Assembly (NCBI GenBank): GCA_963678675.1
Contig: OY783194.1
Span: 10,756,607 to 10,820,606, forward strand
Length of the DNA stretch: 64,000 bases
Reading direction: 5' to 3'
Source of the DNA: Xiphydria camelus
Lineage: Eukaryota; Arthropoda; Insecta; Hymenoptera; Xiphydriidae
Shown: positions 1 to 11,834 of the stretch, piece after piece
Layout: the number at the start of each line of letters is the position of its first letter
Numbering within the stretch: the first letter of the stretch is position 1
Translations under genes and position numbers: made by a program
Notes under the pieces: generated by a model
Seen by the model: only the letters and a program-made list of their open reading frames with translations
What the model was told of the DNA's origin: nothing
Databases searched by the model: none

Positions 1-600
1 GTCGCAATATTAAAGAATCACCCAGTATATTTACTTACTTGGTCTAACAAAATATTTTTTCCGCCATAATCAAGTATACACTTATTAATTGGAAATAAAC
101 TCTTTTCTCAGTATACGAAGTAACTTTGATCGAACGAACGAAGTATTCACTAAACTGACAAATTTCTAGAAAATCATAAACGGAATCAAGGAATTTTACT
201 TCCAAATTTGACAGTGATAAAACATTAATCGCTGTTTCTCAGAATTTCACATACATTACAAATTCTATTATAGTGCACATTATAGTGCACGCAGTTCGAG
301 TGGTACGTTTCAGCAAACGAGGACTGCTTATGTATTCGCAGTCCTGCACCTTTCCCGGAAGGCTAATTACCGAACGAATTGTAATGAACCACTTCTCGCA
401 GATACCGCTATATTTCGAATGCATTCGAAATGCATTCAGCTTTGTAAAGGAAAGAAATGACGATTTCAATAGATAACCGAATATTTCGGCAAAGGTTCAT
501 TCCGATTCGTCCAGTAATTAACCCTTTCAGGAAAGGTGCGGGACTGCGAACTCATTAGCAGCCTGGATTCGCCGAAATGTACTGCTTCGCTGATGGCGAG
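1..600. repeat. Degenerate interspersed repeat fragments
   Basis: No coding region is supported here. Around 340-470 and 505-600 there is sequence with CTTTCAGGAAAGGTGC and GATTCGCCGAAAT motifs that recurs, diverged, near 14600-14820 and 58030-58180. The two blocks here are partly inverted to each other. The string TTAACCCTTTCAG at about 520 also occurs at 16030 and, inverted, at 57280, which suggests an old TTAA-targeting element end. The small ORFs at 239-476 lie on opposite strands of this repeat and are not credible genes. Confidence 0.4.
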
Positions 601-639
601 ATGAACCCTAGTTTGACGAAGTATTTATGATCGCAATGC

Positions 640-1085
640 TATTGGGTTGGAAAATAAGTTCGTAGCGTTTTCTTTTATTTTCTTTCATTTTACAACGATT
701 TGTTTGCTGTCCCGCAAAGTGTTTATATTCATTCGAAAGAGCTCTTTCTGCTCTACAAAACTGTTATAATTGTTTATTCGAATAACAATTTTTTATTATT
801 TTTCAGGCTTAGAAATGGAATATCCAGGAGAAAAAAATCAGAATTTTTGACATCTTTTTTATCAAAGACTCGCCTATAACTCCTTCTCCGTATACGGCAG
901 TTTTTTGACCTCGATGAAAAGCGAAGAAAAGCAGATGTCGAAACTGCTGATTTTTGCCCCCTGGATATTCCATTTCTAAGCCAGAAAAATAATAAAAAAT
1001 TTAATTATTCGAAATAACAATTATAACAGTTTTGTAGAGCAGAAAGAGCTCTTTCGAGTACATATAAACATATTGCCAAACAACA
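640..1085. mobile_element. Mariner-like element fragment
   Basis: A TA at 640-641 is followed by TTGGGTTGGAAAATAAG, which resembles the terminal repeat of mariner elements. No matching right end was found. Inside, about 745-835 and 950-1045 form an inverted repeat (sharing GAGCTCTTTCTGCTCTAC), so this may be a mariner-derived MITE or a terminal fragment with a foldback. No transposase ORF is present. Confidence 0.45.
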
Positions 1086-1238
1086 AAATAAATCGCGCTG
1101 GAGTGTGTGGGTTTCGTTACGGTTTTTGAGGAATTTTCGTTGCATACCGCGCTTTTAGTCCCCTCAGCAAAGAAGTTTCACTTCAAAAAACGTAAGAAAA
1201 TATGAACTCTTATAGTTTTTCTTATAGGGCCAGTTCCT

Positions 1239-2080
1239 TTACTGAAAAGAGCCCTCTGTTGCTAATCTGTTTTGCGGATTGATACGCTGAAGAACTTCTT
1301 CTTTGGAATACAGAATTTCATCTTGAGGTGACGGCCATTTCTAGTTTCCTCCACTGCTTTTCATTGCGCTGACCATATACTCTTCGGCTCTCTTTTCTGT
1401 AACACGTCCAGGGAAGTGTTCTCCTTCGAAATCGACTATGACGTGATCATCCACTTCATAGCCGGTCCCCTCAAGATTGTGATTAAGAGTTGTCGATCCC
1501 GGAGGAATTTCTGAATCAGAGTCTTCTTCATTAAAACGGATTTTAACGGCCATTTCGAGCTGTTCATCAGTGGAATTTCGGTAGGACAGTCGTGCAGTTG
1601 CTGTTGTGGGTGGAAGTGAGGCAAGGTTGAACTTACTTTTGGTGATCGATCTTGTGAACTGTTGGTATGAGAGAAAATTTAAAGATGTTGTTTCCTGCCG
1701 AGCCCCGTACAATGTGGCCAAGAATTGTTCTCCTGCCGCAGCTACGGTGTCAGAATCTACATCTACTTCTTTAAATACCTGTACAGTCCGATGCAATGCT
1801 TTGGACTTTTCGAGAACATTAAACCCTAGACCCCGGTGATGAATCACTTGCATCATTTAGCTCGCCGAATACGGCGGCCCGGGGTCAAGGGGTTAAAGAA
1901 CTTGACTTTTCCTTGGCTAAAGATCGCAGAAGTAGTATCGCAGCCACTGAATGCGTGCAAAACCAGTACGTTATCTACCACTGCTTGTCCACCTTGCAAA
2001 CTTTGTGAAGAAAAAACTACTTCTGCGGTTTTTTCCTTGCCCGATTTAAAAAAATAAACATTCGGATGCGCTCTCGCCAG
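1239..2080 (-). pseudogene. Multi-copy invertebrate gene family, C-terminal part (broken)
   Basis: This is the 3' part of the gene whose 5' part is at 4425-8044. Reading on the - strand from 2077, the frame stays open through HPNVYFFKSGKEK and a conserved-looking LHAFSGCDTTSAIFSQGK block. It is then disrupted near 1860, where the frame switches to FLATLYGARQE and KFNLASLPPTTATARL, followed by a short Tudor-like tail (VDDHVIVDFEGEHFPG). A TAG stops that tail at about 1341, but the frame continues beyond it (KWPSPQDEILYSKEEVLQ) to a TAA at 1239-1241. I recognise the motif order from large uncharacterised proteins found in many copies in arthropods and cnidarians. Their function is unknown to me and they may be transposon-derived. 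The copy is clearly dead. Confidence 0.7.
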
Positions 2081-4421
2081 TAGGCATTCTGTACGGTCGT
2101 TCGTGAGCGTTCGTTCATGGCGTTCGTAGGACCGCCCGACGAACGCCGATCGCTATTCTCTGTACACTATCGCGAACGCCAAATGGCGTTCCCAACGGCG
2201 TTAGTTACCGCCAGAAGACGTTCGTGCGACCGCCGCCTCGGAAGCCCGTGATCAGTCTCGAACGCCTCGAACGCTGACGAAAATTGTTGGCATATTTGAT
2301 GAAAATTGTTACAAAAATGAATCCTTGTCACCTTTTATATAAATTCATTTATTATCTGGAAGATGCTAGGTTGAATTGTCTTTCTCACGCTTGGCCCTAG
2401 TCTGGATGTTTGGTTTGCGAGGAGTCAAATTACAGTCTCTGTTTCTTAACAGAGATCATTTTTGAATAAGTATGAGTCACAAGTGGTCCAGAGGACCAAG
2501 ATCTTTTTCGTCCATTGCGCCTTAGTCTAGCAGTTTTCTTTTTCTATGGCAGATGCTACAGTGTACACTGATCTATTCAAAATAATCAAAAAAGTAACAG
2601 TTTAACTGCAAAGATAGATCAAATAATACTTTTTAACAGCAAAGGTAGATAAAATACTTTAATTTCCACTGCAACACACTTTGGCTTCTTTGCTGCAACT
2701 ACAATGTGGCAGTGAGCTTACTAATATAATTTAACTTTTAACTGGTATTAGTTTTTTTTGTGAATATTTGTACTCACGATAAACTGTTCTCGACTTGCAG
2801 AATTAATTCACTCGGAACTTCGTTCCTCGTAGATTAAAAATTTCCGCACGTCGATAAAATTCACTTTATCGCCTTAAAAAATAACTATCATCCATTAAAT
2901 TCGATGATTACCACTCAAATCGTCCATAACTAGAACGTATGATTAATTTATAACATATTTTATGTTTATTAATTGTCCACACATTCCCTGTGCAATAAGC
3001 GATCTTCTCATCCACGATAAATTAAATAAACTTGATAATGATCATTCAATTCGTCTACCACTTTGCAAACCGTTGTTATACCACGACACTATGGTTTAAA
3101 CGCAGTGATTGTATTCGATTGTATTTTATAATAATGAAATGGCAGACATTTATTAATCGTAATTTTTCTCATAATTTTTTGACATTGTTCATAATTATTC
3201 TTTTTCATGTTTAGACTACACAAAACGTTTGCCATTTCTTCTATCGATTTCTCTAACTAAATTTTAGTTGGTAAATTAATTTGAAACGTTTATTAATTAC
3301 CCGACGTATATACTACCTTGATGACACGTTTGATGACGTGTATCGAATACTCGGGACCACTTAAATAGTCTGCCCACTGTTTTTTCATCTTTTCTAGGAT
3401 TACAACTATGGATCTTTTATATTGGCAGATATTTGCCAATACAATTTTTTTAACATTTCTGCAACATTTCCACACATGTGCAACCAAGCGAACGGAGAGC
3501 GGAAAACGTCTGCCACTGTGCCAGCTCGGATTATGTTTTCTCGAATATCACTTTGACATTAATTGCAGACATTTACTAATAACTTTTTTTCCCTGTTCTG
3601 CGAACGATTTTAAAAATAGTATGGACTGCGTTAGAGCTTTATGGTATTGATTTGAACGGCACTTATGTCCAATATAAAGGTATTATTGCAGTGGCAGACG
3701 TTTACTAATCATCGCATAAAATCTGTCACTATCTCCTGGTTATAACGACTGAATACTGAAGGAATGAACTATGTTTTTGTATAGACCTTCAATATTACTG
3801 ACAGTATCCCCTCCATAAAATTGGTATCGATGGAATTTTAAGTCATTCTTCAATACAAGCCGTCAATACGGTGTTTACATTTACGTTTGCGTTTACGTTT
3901 AAATTTAACGTTTAAATTTTAGTCTATACTACTATACCTATCTTGTACAGTGAAATCTAATCTACAAAAAAGTATTTCACCAATTTAGTCTAAAACCTCA
4001 TAGGTTACTAGATAATCGAAATTGAATGGCACTCTGAATAAGTCACGCGTCAAATTGACGCGTTTCCGTAAACCTAGTGTTAAGAGGAGAGTGTGGAAAA
4101 CACTTGGCTAGCCTCCATGAAAGTGTAGTGAGACCGGGGAGGGTTGATACATGAAGCTGGCCCCTCGTTGACATGGAAAAGAATGCGAACGGGGGGCAAA
4201 AACTTCCTATCTAACTCTCTTTGGTCACCCCTACTTTCTCGGCTATCTTCGGCTGCCGAGCGATCTCGAGCGTTCAGGCGGTCGAGCTCATGTGCAACGA
4301 TCGTCTGCGTTCGAGGCCTGTTACAGAATTCTCTTGACGCTCGTGTAAGCGCCCGCCGGCGTTCGTAATCGTTCCTTCGCCGCCGAATGCCCGGAATGAA
4401 AGACCATACAGAATGCGCCTA
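2081..4421. mobile_element. DNA transposon with CAG target duplication
   Basis: The 2341-bp insert has imperfect terminal inverted repeats: TAGGCATTCTGTACGGTC on the left and TAGGCGCATTCTGTATGG on the complementary strand of the right end. CAG occurs directly at 2078-2080 and 4422-4424. Removing the insert and one CAG restores an uninterrupted reading frame of the host pseudogene (L-L-T-A-L then A-R-A-H-P), which fixes both ends to the base. A 3-bp duplication suggests the PIF/Harbinger group, although the usual target there is TWA. No transposase is recognisable. Internal features are a piggyBac-like end (CCTAGTGTTAA at about 4070-4080), CGTTTA-rich simple sequence near 3890-3930, and several diverged copies of a GCAGACRTTTACTAAT motif between 3140 and 3710. 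Confidence 0.75.
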
Positions 4422-4424
4422 CAG

Positions 4425-7400
4425 TGCTGTTAGAAGAACGAGAAGGTCGATGTCTTCTCCTACAACAAAAACGGAATCAAAAGATGAGACCATATTGATA
4501 GCTGTCCTTACGATCATTAGGTCAGCATCTTCAGGAGCCTGTTGGACAATGAAATTTGATGCCTCAAATCTCTTCTTTAACATTGAAATGAGGCGGCTCT
4601 TGTTCGTGTCGTTGGCCAGAAACTTTGCCTGCGCAAAAGTTGCGATCATTGACTCATAGAAAAGCACGTCCGCGGAAGTATGCTTTTTTGATCGCCGAAG
4701 TCGTTCTGCACCCTTCGTATTCTTGTTTTCTGCATACATCAGCCGGATAGCCATCGAATACAATCACTACGTTTAAACCATAGTGTCGTTCCACGTACTG
4801 GACGTAATTCGTGCAAATTGCTGCAAAAGATTGATTTCGATGCCAGATAACTCTGTGTAGCAGAAATCCACCATCTATAACGTGAGCACTGTTTCCGAAT
4901 AGCGTATCATTTAAAAGTGGCACGAAAAGTTTGTACAAGGATGATTTTGTTTCTTTACGCATCCCTTCCTCGTTAAATAGCGATAACGGAAACGGAGCAA
5001 GTTCAAATTGCAGATATTCTTGTAGCTCTTCATCGGATTGCTTAGCGAGGCACATACGCTGGAAAATCGTTAGTGGATTAATTGTGACTTGGACTTCCGC
5101 CATCCTGATGCTAGTGTTGACAACTCCAAGAGAAAGTACTCTTTCGTTGCGTTTGAATTTGACGGAGTCAAAGTCCTTGCCGATGATTTTCGAAATTCCA
5201 GCCGCACCAACCTCTGCAGACATGTGGTAGTTAATATGCTCACCTCCAACTCTATTCCCGTGCTTATGGACATTAAGTCATCGGTCCTCGGAAACGGCTG
5301 GTACTGACTGAACCAATTAGCCAGTTTTTCGAGATCTGCATTGTCGCGAATAATGCGCGAACTTCTCATGTCAACATGCATTTCTGTTATTTCCAGAGAT
5401 ATGCCACAAAAACTCAAGGTCATTGCAGATATTGTGTAAAAATACCACCCCTAATGTCCACATTGTTAGAACACTATCCGTTATTCCACGTCCGCGTGTA
5501 AGTCCACCACTGCTTTTCATCGTCCTCATCAATGTCTGTTCGATGGTCATATCGGACCAGATTCCTGACCAAAACTTGTCCGAGCGTCTGATGGTGAAAT
5601 ATCCCTTTGTTGTAAATGTTTCGTACTCAGCTGGGTCCATTTTTCCTTTCAAATTGAGCATGTCTTGCAAGTACAGGTGACAGGACTTTGCAAGAAAAAG
5701 TGGCCGCTTGAATGAAAGTAAGGCAGCATTTTCTGGACAGTATCGAGATGTAGTTGCCAGTTGCCCATTCGTTTCGCTTCAATGAACTACTTGATTAGAG
5801 TTACCATTCTGAAATACTGCACCCATAATTTTGCAGTGGGGCCATTCTTTTCTAGGTTTCGAAACTCTTCTTTGAATTTTCCAGCGACAGTATCGTAGAA
5901 TTCTTCTTCGTGTGCTGTAAGGATTACAGTTCTATCGCAGTCATTCAGTACAGTATCCATTGCAGCGCTCTCATCTTCAGTGAAATCAATTAATTGCAAG
6001 ATAATGTTAGCCAAAGCAAGGTGAGTCAAAATATGAGCCCTCTTACCGCACGAGAGTACGCGTGTCCTGTAAGTATTTTCTCTACGGAGTTTGCAGCGTA
6101 AATAACACTCAGCAGGTCTTTCAATCCGCTTCCAGCCATTATGAAACCCACAGCTCCCATGAATGACATCAACAAGTGAAATCCTCCAGGTCGCACGATG
6201 ACATTGCTCAAATCCTCTTGATTGTAGTTGGAAATGATTTCACGAGCTTTTATATACAGTGGCTGGTCGAAAGTAACGAAATAGGTGCACTGATTGAGAT
6301 ATTCGCATTTCTTTGATGCAGAAATAAGAGCAGTGAAGATAGTATCATAGTCGCTGGATGGTGCATTTAAGAATGGAAGACAAAACCTGTGATGTGGAGA
6401 AAGGTTTAGAAATCGTTGCTTGCTCCATAAAACCAATCCACCCAGATATAGAAGGAAATTTAGCCCACTTTCCGTAGAGCCAAAACAAATCCGACGCTGA
6501 AGGTACCACTTCAGCGGAGACAGGGTTTATGCTTTCCAAATTTGCTGCTGTTATTGCTTTTAGTCTCGACCCTTTTTTGCCCTGAAATGCTATCAATGGA
6601 ACGGATCCATACTGTCCTATGACTTTCGGTGACGGCATTCTGGAAAGACGTTCAATTCCTTGCTCTGGATCAATAGCAGTCTTGGGAGTCACGCAATGAA
6701 TACCTCCCATAGCGTGAAAAGTGTTTAACCCATCCAAAGTGTTTATATTAAAGTCGGCATTGTCAAACACGAATTGTGAGAACGTATGACCCGATCGTAA
6801 TGCCTCTGCGCATGATGGCGGAGACTTCAAACAGCACTGCCTCACTGTAAGATGCAGAAAACCCGAGAGCCTATAAAACGTCTAACAAATGCCTGGATCC
6901 GAATTTCTTGTAGAGAAATACAACAACTCCGATTTGTAAGGACGAGAGGAATGACCGAGGTCTTACTGCAGAGATTACAGCATGTGATAAAGCAATACAC
7001 TTGTTTTCCCATTTCTTTACAGGTTCGTGTTTATTTCTTAGAATTACGTCTTGAAGGAAAATACGCAATGTTTCCGGATAACAATTTCAGCTTCGTGGAA
7101 AAAATTGTCAGAAGGTGGGCATTGAGATGTTTCGTATACTTGCGAGCGAATGTCCTCCAGGACAATCGTTGCTGTAGCACGAACAATTCGTAGTCGCTCT
7201 TCCTTTGAATCAGACTTCCTGTCCTGGTACCAGGCGTCGGTTATTACTTTATAGCCCGTGTTTCGGAAACAGACAACCAGTGCTGTATTTGCTGATACGG
7301 CAATAATAATGTCATCGCCGTACTTTTGCAGTAATTTCGCTTTTACGGTTCTTATGTCCGGGTGGTAATCTCCTTTGATTTCATTAATTAAATCATCCAT

Positions 7401-8044
7401 AGAGAACTGACATTCCTCCGAGTTCTCTTCAAGGTATGAATAAATCTGCTCCAGTGCCTCTTCGACGTTTGTGGCAGATGGGCGGCCTCCTTTTCCTCCA
7501 TTTGTCGGTGACCTGTACAACTTCTTCATACACGAATTGTGATACTTAGCCTCCGCTGCGACTAAATCAGAAACATTCTGAAGGCGGTCAATTATCATCT
7601 GTCTTCAATCATCCTTGCGGTCTCTTGCCAATTTTATAACATTGTCTTTCACCGACAACTTGCGCACGTCATAAACGATAAAACGGTCACCTAAGCCCAT
7701 TCTTCTTTGTTTTTCCAGGTACTGCTTCGTAATTTCTTCAGCACATAAGAAGCATTGCTGCTTGAAATTAAAGACTGGCGCGGCCGATCTAAATGATACT
7801 GTTGCTGCAGTATCAGTTCCGCGACGTAGTGATGAGGCAATCAATTTATCATCATTATATTTCTTTCGGCATGCATCATGCACTGTTACAGAGTGAAGAT
7901 TTCGCAAAAATCGTACACTTTTGCCATCTTTCCTTTTCACGCTTGATTATCGGAAAGTGTCTAGTCCTTTTTTTTCACAACAATCACTTCACCGTCTTTT
8001 AAACTTTTCTCGCATATGAAACAACTTTCCTCTAAAGTAGCCAT
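4425..8044 (-). pseudogene. Multi-copy invertebrate gene family, N-terminal and central part (broken)
   Basis: The start is probably the ATG at 8044 (MATLEESCFICEKSLKDG, a CxxC zinc-binding-like start). Conserved segments follow in order: TVHDACRKKYNDDK (7.9 kb), QCFLCAEEIT (7.75), DLVAAEAKYHNSCMKKLY (7.55), ISAVRPRSF (6.95), FVFDNADFNINTLDG (6.75), GHAYSRAVR then THLALANIILQL (6.05), GNWQLHLDTVQKMLPYF (5.75), DKFWSGIWSDMTIEQTLM (5.55), VVIVFDGYP (4.77), and APEDADLMIVRTA with VGEDIDLLVLLTAL (4.45). The later blocks resemble a PIN/FEN-like nuclease fold, but that is inference. There are at least eight disruptions, including stops near 7610 and 6887 and frameshifts near 7950, 7065, 6800, 6405, 6035, 5420, 5225 and 4760. 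With the 3' part the ancestral protein would be about 1450 residues. This is a decayed copy, not a functional gene. Confidence 0.75.
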
Positions 8045-9262
8045 AACGGAACGTACGACGTTACTGAAGGTTTTCGACGTACTAAATAAATAAAACCGGC
8101 GCGAAACTCAGCGACAGATGTTCAGGAATGCTGAAGAGGGGAGTAGCCGGTCAAATAATGCTAGTCAGGTTACTACGTGGATGTGAAGGTCGCCTCATTT
8201 TCAGTGCTTAGAACGAATACAAACTCTAACCAAGGAATACAAGAAATTGATTCTATTGCTGCTGTACTGTGCACAAAATTAGGTGGAATTGAGCATGGGC
8301 ACCGGAAGAGTCAAATATAAGGGGCTCAACGTAATACAAATTTTCAATTTTGTTATGCTTTATAATTTCAAATTATAATATTTTATGACATAGTTACATA
8401 GTTATAAACAAAAATTGTGAGTGTCAATTTTTCAGGGCGGGGGGGGGGGGGTCAAGTGCCCTGCTTTACCCCTTTTTCGCCGGCCATGGAAATGAGTATA
8501 ATTGATTACTAGTAGATAATTCATAAATAATAAGTGCAATTTCCTGTGAAAAGGGCGCGTTTTTCCGATGTTAAGAAATATGCCCCACTTTGATATAATA
8601 TAGCTCAGAAACCATTTGTTTAATAGAAAAATGTTTCCGACAAAACTTGTAGAGAATTTAGTCCTCTACAATTTTTGTAATAGGTACTTTTTGGATGGAA
8701 GCAACCGGAGCAAAAGGAGATAATGCCAAAAAACTGATTTTCCCAGGACAGTACGATGTCGCAAACTTAATATGTTGTTCAGGACGTAAAACTGAACTAA
8801 CATGCCAAATTTCAAAACTCCCCGATTTAATGCAAGGTAAAACTCCCCATTGCCTGGACTATTTAGCGATTTCGGAATTGGGTTTATTATATATTCTTTA
8901 GATGGGACCACTTGCTACCATACAAATAAAATTACACATTTCGACGACGGTGGTCTATCAGGACAGAAGCGTGAATTACACCCAAGTAGTAAAATTTTGT
9001 CAACATGTAGATATTGCAATTACAACCGTTTAGTTTCTTGGAAGGTACCTAGAACAGCGATATGTAATAAAATATATGTACAGAATTACAAGCATTTATG
9101 ACTTGCGTGGACTGACAGACCACCGTCGTGCATCCTAGTGGTAATATTGCACAGACATTAAAAGTAAGTTATACAAGTAACTTATTATTTCCTACTCAGT
9201 TCTATAACATTTAATATAACATGTTACATAACAGTTATATAATCAATGCAGTTTCCCGTTAC
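8045..9262. other. No gene; G run and a small inverted repeat
   Basis: I see no supported gene. There is a homopolymeric G run near 8439-8450. An imperfect inverted repeat has arms at about 8944-8965 and 9105-9127 (ACGACGGTGGTCTRTCAG), consistent with a roughly 180-bp foldback MITE. The rest is AT-rich, including TA-rich sequence at 9180-9240. Confidence 0.4.
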
Positions 9263-9438
9263 TGACTCCCACTAGAGCAATAATTCTGATCGACCCGGTT
9301 TGGATAACGGTACTTTATAGAGTCGACCGTAATTAAACGATACGAGCGGATCTTCTTGTTTTACCATGAAGTACTAATCAGATTTAGCTACGGTCAAGTC
9401 GATAAAGTACCGTCACCCAAAGCGAGTCGATCAGAATC
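9263..9438. repeat. Foldback (hairpin) MITE
   Basis: Two arms of about 55 bp begin TTCTGATCGAC and contain ACGGTACTTTAT and GACCGTA. They face each other across a loop holding GATACGAGCGGATC. A diverged copy of one arm appears at about 15720-15840 (ATAAAGTTTCATCACC and GGGTCAGTCAAAATCATC). There is no ORF and no clear target duplication. Confidence 0.55.
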
Positions 9439-9603
9439 ATTAGCTGCAAGTGTACGTTGGTTCAATGTCGATTTCATAGGCAAATGGTTATTTCAGGCAA
9501 ATACGTTTTGTGGCTTCGCTTTCTCCGCCGACACTAACCTCCGGCGGGCGCGCTACTGGAATTCCCATGAACGTGCGCGCCGCGGCATTTACACCGCATT
9601 TAA

Positions 9604-11220
9604 GGGGGTAGTCTGCTTTAGGACGCCTAAAATAAGCGTTTTTTCGGCGATTTTTCGGGAAGAGCAGGAAAGGTATATCAGGAATCAAATTTTTATAGCA
9701 TATTGTACTACATTTCAGCTTTAATGTCAAATTTTTTTTATTGAAAAATATCCTCAAATCTCTTAGATAATGCCATTTTGCCGGAGCGCCTGCTGTTGGA
9801 TATTTGTTGGCTGCGCCGGTGATGGTGGTCGTATGCAGCGTCTGAAACAATCCGGACAAAAAAAATTTTAATTTTTATAAGTTTCTTTTCTGTGTGAACC
9901 TAAAAAATCCCAAGAAAGTTGTCAAATTATAAGTTTTTTCGAAGTTTGAAAGCAAAATATACATTTAAAAGAAAAAAAATTTACTTCAAGTTGCAAAAAA
10001 AAGTAGTTTAAATAATAATTTTGTCGAACTTTTTAGGTTCACACAGAAGGTAATTTAATAACGAAGCTAGATCACTTTGAATTTTTATGATCGGACGAAT
10101 AGTTTTTTTGCTATCACCGGCGCAGCTAACAAGAAATCGAAAAAACGAAAACTCGAGAAAACGCGCTTTAAAGTTTTCGGTCCGAAAAAATACTAGTTTT
10201 TGGGTACTTACAGCAACTAGATGTTAATCTGCTATTCCAGGTCCATAGATTATCCCTTCCTCTTCCTCATAAAACTCATTTTGAGCCAGGGTTTCCAATC
10301 TTCTGGCTGTACGAGCCTCCTTGCTCGAAAAGAACGCGCGCCGGTTTTCACGCGTTACGCGCTCAGCGTCGAGGGAGTCCGCAAAATTTTTACACTGCTG
10401 CCCAATTTTAATGCCTAATAGCTGCATCGTTGAAAGTATAGCAGAGTAGCCCTCGTTGAACATGCCAGCTGCCAAATATGATCCAATTTTAACTATTTTC
10501 TCTCCTGAATTGAGATGCTTGGGACATAGGCGCCAGATAATCGAATTGAAGGATTCGTTAGAATTTTGAGTGTGGCCGCCTAAGCACCGCGTCATTAAAT
10601 CATCATTAGATAATTCCTGGTAAATCGGCCGAATGTGCTTTTCCACGTTCTCGTTAATTAGCCTCTTCGGATGTTTATATAATTCAAGGCAATTAGTCGC
10701 TTCGGCCTTCCGCCACTCACACCAGCTGTCAGCTCCTACTGGGCAATTTTCGTGTCGAGGATTTGCATCCGTGGAGCAATAATGATCTAGGGTTGACATT
10801 ATGGCTTTCTTCATTCCTTCCACTGAATTAATATTTCGGCGAATTGCTAAGCCGTAATATATTGTTAATTTCTTGATGAGACCCTCCGTAAGCCGCTTCT
10901 TTCCTCCGAGTTTCTCGGCTTTTCTCTTATTTCGGAGCCGAGTTCCCATGCTCCCATATTGTTTCAAAGGACCATTGGACATTTTCAGGTATACAAAGTT
11001 GAATAAAACAATAGAATATATCGAGGGGCAAAGCGCGCGCGCGTTCGAGTCTACCCGAGCGGCCGTACATGCTCGACGCTCGGTGACTAAAACTGCCGTA
11101 GCTTCAAAAATATTTTAAATTGGCCTCTAAAATTTTCAGGACATATTCTTGAATAGTTTTGGAATCGATTTAGGCAAAAAAAAACCCGATTTTTTGAAGC
11201 CTGTAAAGCAGACTACCCCC
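9604..11220. mobile_element. Kolobok-like DNA transposon, internally deleted
   Basis: The element is bounded by TTAA at 9600-9603 and 11221-11224. Its inverted ends are GGGGGTAGTCTGCTTTA. A TTAA target together with GGG termini fits Kolobok (piggyBac shares the target). It carries the transposase fragment at 10224-10982. Near the left end is an internal foldback with TTGGCTGCGCCGGTGAT and CTGTGTGAACCTAAAAA at 9800-9905, facing their complements at 10030-10135. At 1617 bp it is too short for a full transposase, so the 5' half of the gene has been lost. Confidence 0.65.
10224..10982 (-). CDS. Kolobok/Mutator-like transposase, C-terminal fragment
   Basis: The 252-residue ORF is open from its first ATG. 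Residues 10-20 read GSMGTRLRNKRKAEK, followed by KKLTIYYGLAIRRN, ENCPVGADSWCEWRK, RCLGGHTQNSNESFNSIIW and an acidic tail. This order matches the C-terminal half of the Mutator-like transposase domain found in TTAA-targeting eukaryotic elements. In full-length relatives the MGTRLR motif follows a GHVQKR-type stretch that is missing here, so the catalytic N-terminal half is absent and the start is an opportunistic Met after a deletion. The stop lies near the middle of the element, well inside the TIRs. On its own the product cannot catalyse transposition. The open frame suggests a recent deletion or a retained DNA-binding or regulatory fragment; the first is more likely. Confidence 0.65.
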   Translation of the reverse strand: MSNGPLKQYGSMGTRLRNKRKAEKLGGKKRLTEGLIKKLTIYYGLAIRRNINSVEGMKKAIMSTLDHYCSTDANPRHENCPVGADSWCEWRKAEATNCLELYKHPKRLINENVEKHIRPIYQELSNDDLMTRCLGGHTQNSNESFNSIIWRLCPKHLNSGEKIVKIGSYLAAGMFNEGYSAILSTMQLLGIKIGQQCKNFADSLDAERVTRENRRAFFSSKEARTARRLETLAQNEFYEEEEGIIYGPGIAD

Positions 11221-11224
11221 TTAA

Positions 11225-11834
11225 TTCTTCACTTTTTTAGTTCACAAACAACCAAGAAAATATGTTCTATGTAGCAAAATAAGTCAAAGGTACCATGCTT
11301 ATTGCTTAATTATTTTATTAAACTAAAAGAATATTGGTTAATTATTTTATTAAACTAAAATAATATACTTATGTATAGGTAAGCATTTTGAAAAAAATGT
11401 AAACTGAAGAAAATAATATAAACTAAAATATAAACTTTTTAAAGCAAAAATGATATTATTCAATTTCCTTTAACCTGTACTGTTCTATTGAACTAAAAAA
11501 TATATATTTTTCGAAACAAATAGAAACCAAAGAAATATAGACTAAAATATAAACTTTCAAAAACAAAAAAAATTAAATTACTCAACTTCCATTTGTTCTC
11601 CCTGCTCACATTCTAGACACTTGACAATAATGTTACTGTGCTTCTTACAAGTATTTCTTCCACAATGTTGACAAACTGCACATGCATGTAAGTTGCACAC
11701 TACACAATATTACATAATACAAAAAATTTAATAACAAATAAAACTTACATGACTGGCCGCGCTGTGGCAAACACACTGCGAATTGAAATCGCTTCGAACC
11801 GAACGTCTGTAAGAACTGAGCGGAAATGACCTGT
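11225..11834. other. AT-rich, no gene
   Basis: The stretch is very AT-rich. TTATTTTATTAAACTAAAA occurs twice in direct orientation at about 11307-11362, and GAACTAAAA/AAACTAAAATATA motifs recur to 11570. No supported coding region is present. Confidence 0.5.

Noticed and set aside
1606..2057. + strand ORFs in the first pseudogene region
   Set aside because: Shadows of the - strand gene-family frame, which has recognisable motifs.
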